Below are positions 1 to 5,149 of a DNA stretch of 20,764 nt, in pieces. Source of the DNA: a virus. Below the pieces are notes generated by a model. The model was not told the origin of the DNA, searched no databases, and saw only the letters and a program-made list of their open reading frames with translations. Location of the stretch: positions 1 to 20,764 of IMG/VR virus record IMGVR_UViG_3300023281_001538. One strand, 5' to 3'. A program made the translations under genes and the position numbers. Each line of letters begins with the position of its first letter. Position 1 is the stretch's first letter.

Positions 1-524
1 CGCTCAGTGGACTAACAGTGGCTTCGGACACGTGGCAGTTCACCGATGTGGAAAGCCTAGCAGCAAGCAGTGACCAGGGTAGTACCCGGTGGAGTGATAC
101 AACTCCAGTCACTATCGACCTGCCAGCGGCCCAGGCGTGGGTGGACGTAGCAGGCGTCGGTATCACATATGCTCTGGACGCAGGCAACCAGAAGTTCACG
201 CAGATCGACGCAGCCAACGGACGGATACAATACAACGGCGTCCGTTCACGTGGGTACAAGGTCAGCGCGTCACTGACGGCCGAGCGCACCGGCCCACCAG
301 ACATCGAGTTTGAGATCGCGGTGGCCCTGAATGGTACAGTGGTCCCTAGCTCCATCACCATGGGGCATGCCAGTGCCGTTATCACTGGCATCACCATCCC
401 GATGGTTGTGGTGGACTTATTAGTACCAGGTGACCACCTAACACTGCAAGCCCGCAACGTGGACCTCAGCAACCCCACCAACGATATTGGAATCACCTCG
501 GCCCACCTTTCAGTCGCGTACTAG
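1..524 (+). CDS. Probable phage virion protein, C-terminal part (5' end outside window)
   Basis: The frame is open to the left edge of the window, and the first internal start (GTG at 18) has no Shine-Dalgarno sequence, so this is probably the 3' part of a longer gene. The visible ~170 residues are rich in Thr, Val, Ala and Ile with alternating beta-strand patterns and no cysteine. The end (a GDHLTLQARN segment followed by ITSAHLSVAY) resembles the last strands of TNF/C1q-like jelly-roll domains found at tips of phage fibres and other virion proteins; this is an inference from pattern, not an identified family. All six arginines use CGN codons, unlike the AGA-rich genes to its right, and its base composition looks richer in GC. 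It converges with the leftward gene at 526, with one base between the stop codons. Confidence 0.6.
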   Translation, partial: LSGLTVASDTWQFTDVESLAASSDQGSTRWSDTTPVTIDLPAAQAWVDVAGVGITYALDAGNQKFTQIDAANGRIQYNGVRSRGYKVSASLTAERTGPPDIEFEIAVALNGTVVPSSITMGHASAVITGITIPMVVVDLLVPGDHLTLQARNVDLSNPTNDIGITSAHLSVAY

Positions 525-525
525 T

Positions 526-1008
526 TTACAGATCTGAGACATGTGCGAGGGCGAGTTCTTCAGCGGAATCGTTTACAAGTTCCCAGGCACCTCCCCGGAG
601 AATTAAAATTCCTAAACTCTCCAGTGAATATATAGCTTCGCTCCAGCCTTCTTCCTTAGTCAGAACGTCTAAGTCACCTGACTTCGTAAGCTTGTAAAAA
701 GCCTTATCCGTAAGAAGGCGAATTATCCCACCTTCTTGTAATACCTGGCGTAGTGTAAGGACCTTAGGGAGATTGTACTCCAAACTCACCGTCACACTAT
801 CTACAGCAGCTATACACATACTCAGCTGCTGTTTCAGCTCAGTTAAATCGCGCTGTAGAGACGCAATCTCACTGTGGGACTGCAGCGCCTTACCCTCTAC
901 AGTCTTAGGTTCGCTACAGTTATAGCAGTATTCTACATTCTCTCCTTCTAGGTACTGCATGTAGCCTCTAACAACCTCACCACACTTACGGCAGGGCACG
1001 TCAGACAT
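526..1008 (-). CDS. Hypothetical protein with N-terminal zinc ribbon and coiled coil
   Basis: A 160-aa protein of unknown function. Residues 6-9 (CRKC) and 28-31 (CYNC) form two CxxC knuckles about 20 residues apart, a typical small zinc ribbon. A heptad-like helical segment follows at about 45-75 (SEIASLQRDLTELKQQL), and the C-terminal half is mixed alpha/beta (ITRLLTDKAFYKL-like and LGILILRGGAWELV). The C-terminal half could be a winged-helix-like domain, but no recognition helix can be confirmed by eye. The ATG overlaps the stop of the upstream 43-aa gene (ATGTCTGA), so the two are probably translationally coupled. The gene is last in the leftward operon and its stop abuts the rightward gene ending at 524. 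Confidence 0.8.
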   Translation of the reverse strand: MSDVPCRKCGEVVRGYMQYLEGENVEYCYNCSEPKTVEGKALQSHSEIASLQRDLTELKQQLSMCIAAVDSVTVSLEYNLPKVLTLRQVLQEGGIIRLLTDKAFYKLTKSGDLDVLTKEEGWSEAIYSLESLGILILRGGAWELVNDSAEELALAHVSDL

Positions 1009-1132
1009 GGGAAGAACTCATTTCCAGCTCCTTCAGTTTATCTGAAAGATCCTTTACTTGAACCTTTAAGGCTTCGATGTCTAGCTGCATTTGCAGCAAC
1101 CTCTGCTCTTCTGGATTATCAACGGTTTCCAT
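1001..1132 (-). CDS. Small coiled-coil protein (43 aa)
   Basis: Reading leftward from ATG at 1132, an AGGAGC Shine-Dalgarno sequence lies six bases upstream. The 43-aa product begins METVDNPEEQ and continues as a single amphipathic heptad helix with Leu/Ile/Val at a/d positions (LLQMQLDIEALKVQVKDLSD), a likely short coiled coil. The stop TGA lies inside the first codons of the next gene (start 1008), giving an 8-base overlap. This coupling, the good ribosome binding site and the lack of a competing frame support a real gene. It lies 17 bases after the tRNA. The neighbour it feeds into also has a coiled-coil segment, so the two may interact; that is inference. Confidence 0.65.
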   Translation of the reverse strand: METVDNPEEQRLLQMQLDIEALKVQVKDLSDKLKELEMSSSHV

Positions 1133-1149
1133 TACTTGCTCCTATTATA

Positions 1150-1226
1150 TGGCGGCTTTGATAGGACTTGAACCTATAGCATTCGGCTTAGAAGGCCGAC
1201 GCTCTATCCTGTTGAGCTACAAAGCC
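1150..1226 (-). tRNA. tRNA-Arg (anticodon TCT), CCA encoded
   Basis: The leftward strand folds as a complete cloverleaf. The acceptor stem GGCTTTG pairs perfectly with CAAAGCC, followed by discriminator G and an encoded CCA (1152-1150). The D arm is GCTC/GAGC. The anticodon stem TCGGC/GCCGA holds the loop CTTCTAA, giving anticodon TCT. The T arm is ATAGG/CCTAT with loop TTCAAGT. It would read AGA and AGG arginine codons, which are common in the surrounding genes but absent from the virion gene at 1-524. It sits inside the leftward operon between the pentapeptide-repeat gene and a 43-aa gene, so it is probably cut from a polycistronic transcript. Confidence 0.95.
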
Positions 1227-1235
1227 TTAACTTTG

Positions 1236-1730
1236 CTAGAGATCCGTACCGTACTCTAAAGTAGCCATAGCTACATAGTCTTCTCGGTCTTCAACATCTG
1301 CGTGGATAGGATATTCCTCCCAAAGCGCTACCTGCTCTTTCCTAGGTATATGGCTGTAACATAAAGTATGCATCCAAGAATATTCGGAAGGCATACAGGT
1401 ATACTTGCTCATCAGAATATTATTAAGTTCCGCATTTACAAAGCTACATGTAGAAAAATCGGTAACCCTGAAGCTAGTCAGAGACATACTTCCTCCTACA
1501 AATTTACAGCTGTGTAGTATACTGCTACGGAAGTTAGCGCCATCTAAGTTGCATTGATTGAAAGTAACATTAGTGAATTCAGCGTCAAAGCTAACGTATG
1601 CCAGGTTTTCTTGATCAAACACATAGTCATGTAAAATCTTTAGAGGAAAGAAGGTATCCTCGCCCCTATCTCGACGCTTTTCCCAATGCTGAAGGGATAG
1701 ATTGTTAATTGTCTTGGAGTTCCATGGCAT
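1236..1730 (-). CDS. Pentapeptide-repeat protein
   Basis: A 164-aa protein. From about residue 45 to 110 it shows the five-residue periodicity of pentapeptide repeats, with Phe/Leu at the centre and small or polar residues around it: VSFDA, EFTNVTFNQ, NLDGANF, CKFVG, TDFSTCSFVNAEL. These form a right-handed quadrilateral beta helix in known members. The family has many roles, including DNA mimicry and gyrase protection (Qnr/MfpA), but this copy is short and no specific role can be assigned. The ATG at 1730 is preferred over a TTG at 1736 because AGGAGG lies nine bases before the ATG but only three before the TTG. The gene overlaps the end of the upstream gene (1705) by 26 bases. Confidence 0.75.
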   Translation of the reverse strand: MPWNSKTINNLSLQHWEKRRDRGEDTFFPLKILHDYVFDQENLAYVSFDAEFTNVTFNQCNLDGANFRSSILHSCKFVGGSMSLTSFRVTDFSTCSFVNAELNNILMSKYTCMPSEYSWMHTLCYSHIPRKEQVALWEEYPIHADVEDREDYVAMATLEYGTDL

Positions 1731-2022
1731 CCTCAAGGTCCTCCTCTTCAGGATCTTCTGTAACGTACTCTACGCTGGTCACAGGCCTTTCCCATACTCG
1801 CACGCAGTCGATAACGTCCCTATACTCGAAAGGAAGCTCGTTGTTCTCTCCGTGCCCCTTGTGGTAAATGGTCTGCCAGAGAAGGCCTTCGTTCTCGAAG
1901 ATAAGCAGGTACTCAGTAAACCACTGGTGCTGCTTCAGAGGCTCGTTTACCTTGATACACTCGCCCCCGCCCTCAAGCACGCCTTCCATGATGAAGCCTC
2001 TTTCAAACTCTTTTCTTTGCAT
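1705..2022 (-). CDS. Hypothetical protein, acidic C-terminus
   Basis: A 105-aa protein with no family I recognise. The N-terminal half contains aromatic, beta-like segments (HQWFTEYLLIFENEGLLWQT), and the C-terminus is strongly acidic (VTEDPEEEDLEDAMELQDN). The ATG at 2022 is supported by GGAGG six bases upstream. The gene overlaps both neighbours: its start lies within the last 20 bases of the zinc-ribbon gene at 2003-2239, and its end overlaps the pentapeptide-repeat gene. Such nested starts and stops point to one co-translated leftward operon. Confidence 0.7.
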   Translation of the reverse strand: MQRKEFERGFIMEGVLEGGGECIKVNEPLKQHQWFTEYLLIFENEGLLWQTIYHKGHGENNELPFEYRDVIDCVRVWERPVTSVEYVTEDPEEEDLEDAMELQDN

Positions 2023-2239
2023 GCTGCTCCTCCGCTACCCCAGTTAAATACTCTGAAGGGGAAATATTTTGGCAATTTCTACAACGTAGTTGGTAGACAG
2101 GACCAGGAAGTGTATCTACCCTCCAGTTCTGCCCCCTTACTGCGTCCAGTAGGTCTAGAATAGTCTCCCCAGGTTCGGTGAACTCTAGCTGTAGTCCAGC
2201 TTCTTTACATATGTCACATTTAGCAATAGTATGAATCAT
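2003..2239 (-). CDS. Small zinc-ribbon protein (78 aa)
   Basis: A 78-aa protein with two CxxC pairs: CDIC at residues 8-11 and CRNC at about 53-56, about 40 residues apart. This suits a small zinc ribbon with an inserted helical segment (ETILDLLDAVRGQNW). The C-terminus is basic (EEQHAKKRV). Function is unknown; phage proteins of this type often bind nucleic acid or host polymerase, but nothing here proves that. Its ATG overlaps the TGA of the upstream 46-aa gene (ATGA), and its 3' end overlaps the next gene by 20 bases. Confidence 0.7.
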   Translation of the reverse strand: MIHTIAKCDICKEAGLQLEFTEPGETILDLLDAVRGQNWRVDTLPGPVYQLRCRNCQNISPSEYLTGVAEEQHAKKRV

Positions 2240-2376
2240 CTCTTCTTCTCCATGAGATCAAGACATTTAGAACAAGTGACAATTAGCTTGCTATCAGTCA
2301 GGAGTACGTTAGTTTCTGAGCAGAGGGATTCTCGCAAACCCTTCTTGCTAGCATGGATTTTGAACTTCTTACCCAT
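2236..2376 (-). CDS. Small basic protein with CxxC motif (46 aa)
   Basis: Reading leftward from ATG at 2376, the 46-aa product begins MGKKFKIHASKKGLRESLCS and ends with a CSKC knuckle followed by LDLMEKKR. With Cys19 this could form part of a small zinc site. The TGA stop overlaps the ATG of the next gene (ATGA), which supports a real coupled gene. There is no clear Shine-Dalgarno sequence; instead a perfect palindrome (2381-2397) lies just upstream of the start. It is the first gene after the leftward terminator at 2417-2452, so it probably begins a new unit or depends on read-through. Confidence 0.55.
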   Translation of the reverse strand: MGKKFKIHASKKGLRESLCSETNVLLTDSKLIVTCSKCLDLMEKKR

Positions 2377-2380
2377 GGCT

Positions 2381-2397
2381 AGACTGTGACACAGTCT
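2381..2397. promoter_or_regulatory. Perfect 17-bp palindrome, possible operator or RNA hairpin
   Basis: AGACTGTG-A-CACAGTCT is a perfect inverted repeat with a one-base centre. It lies four bases upstream of the ATG at 2376 and 20 bases past the leftward terminator stem. It contains TGTGACA/TGTCACA, the heptamer also seen three times in the divergent control region (4020, 4031 and, inverted, 4103). It could be a repressor site, or as RNA a 6-bp stem with a 5-base loop that would cover the ribosome binding region of the 46-aa gene. Confidence 0.45.
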
Positions 2398-2409
2398 CGG
2401 CGCTTTGGG

Positions 2410-2452
2410 TAACTAAAAAACCCTCCAGTAGCAGAATTTACTGGAGGGTTTT
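2410..2452 (-). terminator. Strong leftward rho-independent terminator
   Basis: AAAACCCTCCAGTA (2417-2430) and TACTGGAGGGTTTT (2439-2452) form a perfect 14-bp stem with an 8-base loop. Read leftward, the stem is followed by a run of T (TTTTTTAG). It lies 11 bases beyond the stop of the gene at 2463-2693 and would end the transcript of the genes at 2463-3923. Confidence 0.88.
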
Positions 2453-2462
2453 AGCTGCGACC

Positions 2463-2693
2463 TTAGTCGTCTACGTCTTCGCCAGGAGTGAAGTGGTAAA
2501 AGACGTAAATCTCTTTAGCGTCCTTAGGAATGTCAGCGACCTTGATGGTAGCTCCAACTCCGAGAACGTAAGTGGGATCTGTAAGGTCGTCTACGATACA
2601 GTACTCCACGCTCGTAGCACAAGCAAACGGATGCCACGTATCCTCTTGCTGCTCTGATTCAGAGCCGTCTTTCCTATAAGTGACTTCAAACAT
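2463..2693 (-). CDS. Hypothetical acidic protein (76 aa)
   Basis: A 76-aa acidic protein with no family I recognise. It begins MFEVTYRKDGSESEQQ and contains beta-like segments (SVEYCIVDDL, TYVLGVGATIKVADI, KEIYVFYHF) with a DVDD end. A longer reading from 2738 is possible, but the ATG at 2693 follows AGGAGG by four bases and avoids overlapping the upstream gene (stop 2704), so it is preferred. The gene is last in the 3923-to-2463 operon and is followed at once by a strong terminator. Confidence 0.7.
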   Translation of the reverse strand: MFEVTYRKDGSESEQQEDTWHPFACATSVEYCIVDDLTDPTYVLGVGATIKVADIPKDAKEIYVFYHFTPGEDVDD

Positions 2694-2703
2694 GTGTCCT
2701 CCT

Positions 2704-3048
2704 CTAATCGCAAAGAACTCTAACGTGCATATCGTCAAAGTCTCGTGTAGTAGTTAACTTTCCCGTCAATACTAGATCCTGGGATAAGTCTCGATATTTG
2801 TACGTAATATCCGTCAGGACATTTTCACGATAGGTCACTGTAAGCGACTTACTGAGGTAAGTCCAGCGAAGAACGCGCTCATTGGAGGATAGTCGGGTTA
2901 CGGTATCGGGAGAGTGCTCCAGCATGTACACGACCAGCTTATCGCGTGCCTCGCCCTTAAGCTGTATTCCTAGCAGTACGAAAGCTACGCCCAGCGCGGA
3001 AAGTATTAAAACGACTATGAGCACATTTTGCTCACTTATACTTGGCAT
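2704..3048 (-). CDS. Single-pass membrane protein (114 aa)
   Basis: A 114-aa protein with one strong N-terminal transmembrane helix at about residues 8-30 (NVLIVVLILSALGVAFVLLG) after a short polar N-terminus, then a roughly 80-residue soluble part with beta-type patterns (RWTYLSKSLTVTYRENVLTDITYKY). There is no lipobox and no obvious signal-peptidase site, so it is probably a membrane-anchored protein with its C-terminal domain on one side. Function is unknown; superinfection exclusion or inner-membrane takeover are common roles for such phage proteins but are not shown here. A weak AGGT lies nine bases upstream of the ATG. Confidence 0.72.
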   Translation of the reverse strand: MPSISEQNVLIVVLILSALGVAFVLLGIQLKGEARDKLVVYMLEHSPDTVTRLSSNERVLRWTYLSKSLTVTYRENVLTDITYKYRDLSQDLVLTGKLTTTRDFDDMHVRVLCD

Positions 3049-3165
3049 GGATATTACCTACAGGTTAGAAGTAAACGGGCCGTAGCCCGGTCCCCTATTT
3101 ATAGGATTTATCAACGCTTACAGCTCTTTACCGGCCCAGCGTTGTCCCAAAGTAGTATACCCTTT
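3049..3165. other. Intergenic gap with short inverted repeats
   Basis: A 117-bp gap within the leftward gene run. It holds CGGGC-CGTA-GCCCG (3075-3088) and CCTATTTATAGG (3094-3105). Read leftward, the latter contains TATAAA, a possible -10 box for the gene starting at 3048, but no convincing -35 box is present at the usual distance. The CGGGC hairpin is not followed by a T run in either direction, so it is not called a terminator. Confidence 0.3.
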
Positions 3166-3648
3166 CTACGCTTCCTTGGCAAGCAATGCGGACATATCCG
3201 TATTCGCTTCCAGGATCGAATCCATCAGCGCATCGACAGCCTTCGTAGCTTGCCGCACGGATAGATAATACCCTGCTAGCTTTTTTGCATAAAAGTCTGG
3301 AGCACTGGCATGTAGGAACTTCAGGATTGCATCCTCAAACCGCTCATCCAGCTCCCGAGTCACTACATGGACCTTACCTTTCTCCATCCGAGCCTCGGTA
3401 ATAGTGCGACCCTTCTTCTTACTGAAGGCGTCAAACACGTGCTCATAAGGTACGTACCCTTGGTCTTGATAAGCTGCGCACGACTTCTCAATACGGTTGA
3501 TTGAGTAGGCGATTTCAACCTCTGTATCACTAATCCTCTTCCGAGCAATGGTCATTGTACGGTTCTGACGGAATGCGGGATCCTGAAGGTACATATACTT
3601 TAACACGATATTGTCTCCTAGCTGGCGCCCTGTGCGCCCCCTCATCAT
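3166..3648 (-). CDS. Hypothetical protein (160 aa)
   Basis: A 160-aa protein I do not recognise. It is basic in the N-terminal third (MMRGRTGRQL, RTMTIARKRI), with a beta-type segment (TEVEIAYSINRIEKSCAAY), a KKKGR turn and a helical C-terminal third (LDERFEDAILKFLHAS, VRQATKAVDALMDSILEA). There are no cysteine pairs, membrane segments or catalytic motifs. The start ATG at 3648 overlaps the TGA of the upstream gene (ATGATG), with GAGG a few bases before, so translation is coupled. A second ATG follows directly and the exact start between them is uncertain. Confidence 0.72.
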   Translation of the reverse strand: MMRGRTGRQLGDNIVLKYMYLQDPAFRQNRTMTIARKRISDTEVEIAYSINRIEKSCAAYQDQGYVPYEHVFDAFSKKKGRTITEARMEKGKVHVVTRELDERFEDAILKFLHASAPDFYAKKLAGYYLSVRQATKAVDALMDSILEANTDMSALLAKEA

Positions 3649-3923
3649 AAATCCTCATCGGGGACAGTCAAGAACATTTTGCTGTTATCAAACCCCGACT
3701 CAGAGCGTTGCAGGGCCTGGTCGGATATGCTCCGCTTACGGGGTGGCTGAGTGAACCCAATCAGGCCCTCAGCCACATCCCCTACCTCTCTGAACAGATC
3801 TGTTAGGGAGGCTGTCGGGCCCACGGTAAACGTGAATCCGCTTTGATCGGTAACTGCGGTAATGGCTACAGTCGCTAACCATCCTTGTTCCGTTCTATGT
3901 AGATCTATATCTCCTAATTTCAT
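3645..3923 (-). CDS. Hypothetical protein (92 aa)
   Basis: A 92-aa protein with no recognised family. The first half looks beta-rich (GWLATVAITAVTDQSGFTFTVG), and the second half is polar and charged (PPRKRSISDQALQRS), ending in VPDEDL. The ATG at 3923 follows AGGAAG by eight bases. It is the first gene of the leftward run, so its transcript should start in the divergent region 3924-4328. It overlaps the next gene by four bases. Confidence 0.7.
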   Translation of the reverse strand: MKLGDIDLHRTEQGWLATVAITAVTDQSGFTFTVGPTASLTDLFREVGDVAEGLIGFTQPPRKRSISDQALQRSESGFDNSKMFLTVPDEDL

Positions 3924-4076
3924 GTATCTATCTTCCTGAATGAGGGTAGATTGTATAATTAGTATTTCCCCTTTTCGTACATAAGCTCAATTATATAAAC
4001 GATTTCAACGGGGTACGACTGTCACACAAATGTCACATAACCTCTAACCTCTATAACAAGGTTCTGAGGAGTACAA

Positions 4077-4091
4077 ATGGACACATTCTAA
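4077..4091 (+). other. Five-codon minigene (ATG GAC ACA TTC TAA) with good RBS
   Basis: A textbook Shine-Dalgarno sequence (GAGGAG) lies five bases before an ATG that opens a four-amino-acid frame, MDTF, followed by TAA. Upstream is CTATAAC (4051-4057), a possible -10 box. Phage minigenes such as those in the lambda barI region are known to sequester tRNA or act as leader peptides. Whether this one is translated is inference. Confidence 0.35.
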
Positions 4092-4163
4092 GTTTACCCT
4101 TTTGTGACATTTCTGCAACAATTCCAGAAAGTGCTTGCGCCTCGACTTGACAAAACCTATGCT

Positions 4164-4193
4164 GGGGGAAACATTTAAGAAGGGGGAAACATT
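4164..4193. repeat. 12-bp direct repeat GGGGGAAACATT, 18-bp period
   Basis: GGGGGAAACATT occurs exactly at 4164-4175 and again at 4182-4193, separated by six bases (TAAGAA). The repeat lies just downstream of a TTGACA at 4147-4152 and directly before two hairpins. It may be a pair of binding sites for a transcription factor; the 18-bp period is somewhat under two helical turns. Confidence 0.55.
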
Positions 4194-4229
4194 GGGAGCT
4201 TCGCTCCCATACACCGCCATGGGCGGTGT
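4193..4229. other. Two adjacent hairpins in the control region
   Basis: TGGGAGC-TTC-GCTCCCA (4193-4209) is a 7-bp stem, and ACACCGCC-ATG-GGCGGTGT (4211-4229) is an 8-bp stem; they are one base apart. Neither is followed by a T run in either direction, so they do not look like ordinary terminators. They could be a structured leader, an RNase processing or stability element upstream of the gene at 4329, or a DNA cruciform site. Confidence 0.5.
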
Positions 4230-4328
4230 GCATTTAGAGAAGATCTGGTTTAATTGATCTTAACTGAAGAGATCTGAGAGATCCACATAGATCTACGTAA
4301 ATTGCGCCCCGTATCCCGCTCGATACAT

Positions 4329-4940
4329 ATGAAGACTTTTATACTCATCCTTGCAATGTTGTCTCTTGTCTCTTGTGAGACCTGTACTCCCCCTGATCCT
4401 AAGCAAGAGCCCGTCCACGTATTACACAGTAAGGATGGTAAGGAGCAGGTCTGGGATACAAACTTGTTCCCACTCAGACTAGATATTGACTCTCGCTTTG
4501 GTCCAGAAGCGATTGAAGTGTTAGTAACTGTTGTTGAGCAATGGGAGTCGACCACTGGGCGTGACCTATTCCGATTAGACATCATCTCTGACGAGATCGC
4601 TATACTGAATCCTGCTGGAGGTCACGTTACGATGACCCCTGCTAAGCTTTCCCGTACACTTGAAGGAAACCACTTAGGGAACACTAGTCGCTGGACTGTG
4701 AAGGGACATACGGGACGTATCCATTCTCAGAAAGTGGAGATTGATGAATCCGTGTTGAAGGACATGGATCTTCTACGTGCGGTCGGCTTACATGAGCTAG
4801 GCCATGTGCTGCTCCTATCTCATGACTTTCTAGATCCTGATAGTCTAATGATTCTGGACGTCACCCAAAGTGGCCTAGTGATCCTGCCTAAGCACATTCT
4901 TCATGCTCAGGAACGCTATGGACATGTCTTGATGCTGTAG
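4329..4940 (+). CDS. Lipoprotein zinc metalloprotease, metzincin (matrixin-like)
   Basis: A 203-aa protein. Residues 1-16 form a lipoprotein signal peptide: MKTF, a hydrophobic core, then lipobox Leu13-Val14-Ser15-Cys16, so Cys16 should be lipidated and the mature domain anchored outside the cytoplasm. The catalytic motif is H155-E156-L-G-H159-x5-H165 (HExxHxxxxxH). Asp166 follows, and Met174 in DSLMIL is a candidate Met-turn, the features of metzincins. The N-terminal half resembles the matrixin twisted sheet with one long helix (EAIEVLVTVVEQWESTTG). The usual glycine of HExxHxxGxxH is Leu here. A TTG at 4302 would extend the frame but spoil the signal peptide, so ATG 4329 is chosen; no clear Shine-Dalgarno sequence is visible. 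It is the first rightward gene after the control region. Substrate is unknown; envelope or surface remodelling is an inference. Confidence 0.8.
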   Translation: MKTFILILAMLSLVSCETCTPPDPKQEPVHVLHSKDGKEQVWDTNLFPLRLDIDSRFGPEAIEVLVTVVEQWESTTGRDLFRLDIISDEIAILNPAGGHVTMTPAKLSRTLEGNHLGNTSRWTVKGHTGRIHSQKVEIDESVLKDMDLLRAVGLHELGHVLLLSHDFLDPDSLMILDVTQSGLVILPKHILHAQERYGHVLML

Positions 4941-4957
4941 GGGTTTGGTGCTATCAT
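4929..4957 (+). promoter_or_regulatory. Sigma70-like promoter, predicted leaderless transcript
   Basis: TTGATG (4929-4934), a 17-bp spacer and TATCAT (4952-4957) preceded by TGC (extended -10). The -35 box lies in the end of the metzincin gene. The next ATG (4964) is six bases after the -10, where transcription should start, so the mRNA would have no leader. Confidence 0.65.
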
Positions 4958-4963
4958 AGAAAT

Positions 4964-5140
4964 ATGATTGAACAACAGCAACAGGATATTAGACTACTTA
5001 CGCACATGATGTGTGAGCTGAGAGAGAAACAGAGTTCGGTGAGAGTATCATTGGATGACCTCACCTTAGAGCGATGCAAGAAAGGTATTCTTGCTTTGGA
5101 AAACGCTATTGAGGCGTTACAGGTACAGGTCTACGCTTAG
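4964..5140 (+). CDS. Small helical protein (58 aa), likely leaderless
   Basis: A 58-aa protein starting MIEQQQQDIRLLTHMM and continuing as an almost wholly helical, amphipathic sequence (ELREKQSSV, LDDLTLERCKKGILALENAI), probably a short coiled coil. Function is unknown. There is no Shine-Dalgarno sequence: the ATG sits six bases after a good -10 box (TATCAT), which predicts a leaderless mRNA. The next gene starts nine bases after the stop with its own GAGGG ribosome binding site, so this promoter probably also drives the HAD phosphatase. Confidence 0.65.
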   Translation: MIEQQQQDIRLLTHMMCELREKQSSVRVSLDDLTLERCKKGILALENAIEALQVQVYA

Positions 5141-5149
5141 AGGGTATTT

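Larger units (their letters stand above)
3924..4328. promoter_or_regulatory. Divergent intergenic control region (405 bp)
   Basis: Genes point away on both sides: leftward from 3923 and rightward from 4329. There is no convincing long gene inside. From left to right it holds: TATAAT at 3954-3959 (+) without a good -35; TATAAT on the minus strand at 3990-3995; TGTCACA at 4020-4026 and 4031-4037, 11 bp apart; tandem CTCTAAC/CTCTATAAC; a five-codon minigene at 4077; inverted TGTGACA at 4103-4109; TTGACA at 4147-4152 without a matching -10; the direct repeat GGGGGAAACATT at 4164 and 4182; two adjacent hairpins at 4193-4229; and five GATC sites at 4242-4293. It is likely the regulatory hub for both transcription directions. 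An origin role is possible but not shown. Confidence 0.6.

Noticed and set aside
1702-2163. Rightward 153-aa frame across the leftward small genes
   Set aside because: It crosses three coupled leftward genes with good ribosome binding sites and zinc-ribbon motifs; it has no recognisable domain or start signal.
3075-3105. CGGGC hairpin and CCTATTTATAGG as a terminator
   Set aside because: There is no T run in either direction and the stems are only five bases.
4219-4257. Short frame beginning in the second hairpin (MGGVHLEKIWFN)
   Set aside because: It has no Shine-Dalgarno sequence and its start lies in the hairpin loop; nothing supports translation.
4302-4328. TTG start extending the metzincin by nine residues
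   Set aside because: It would put charged residues (RPVSRSIH) ahead of the signal peptide; the ATG at 4329 gives a standard lipoprotein signal.
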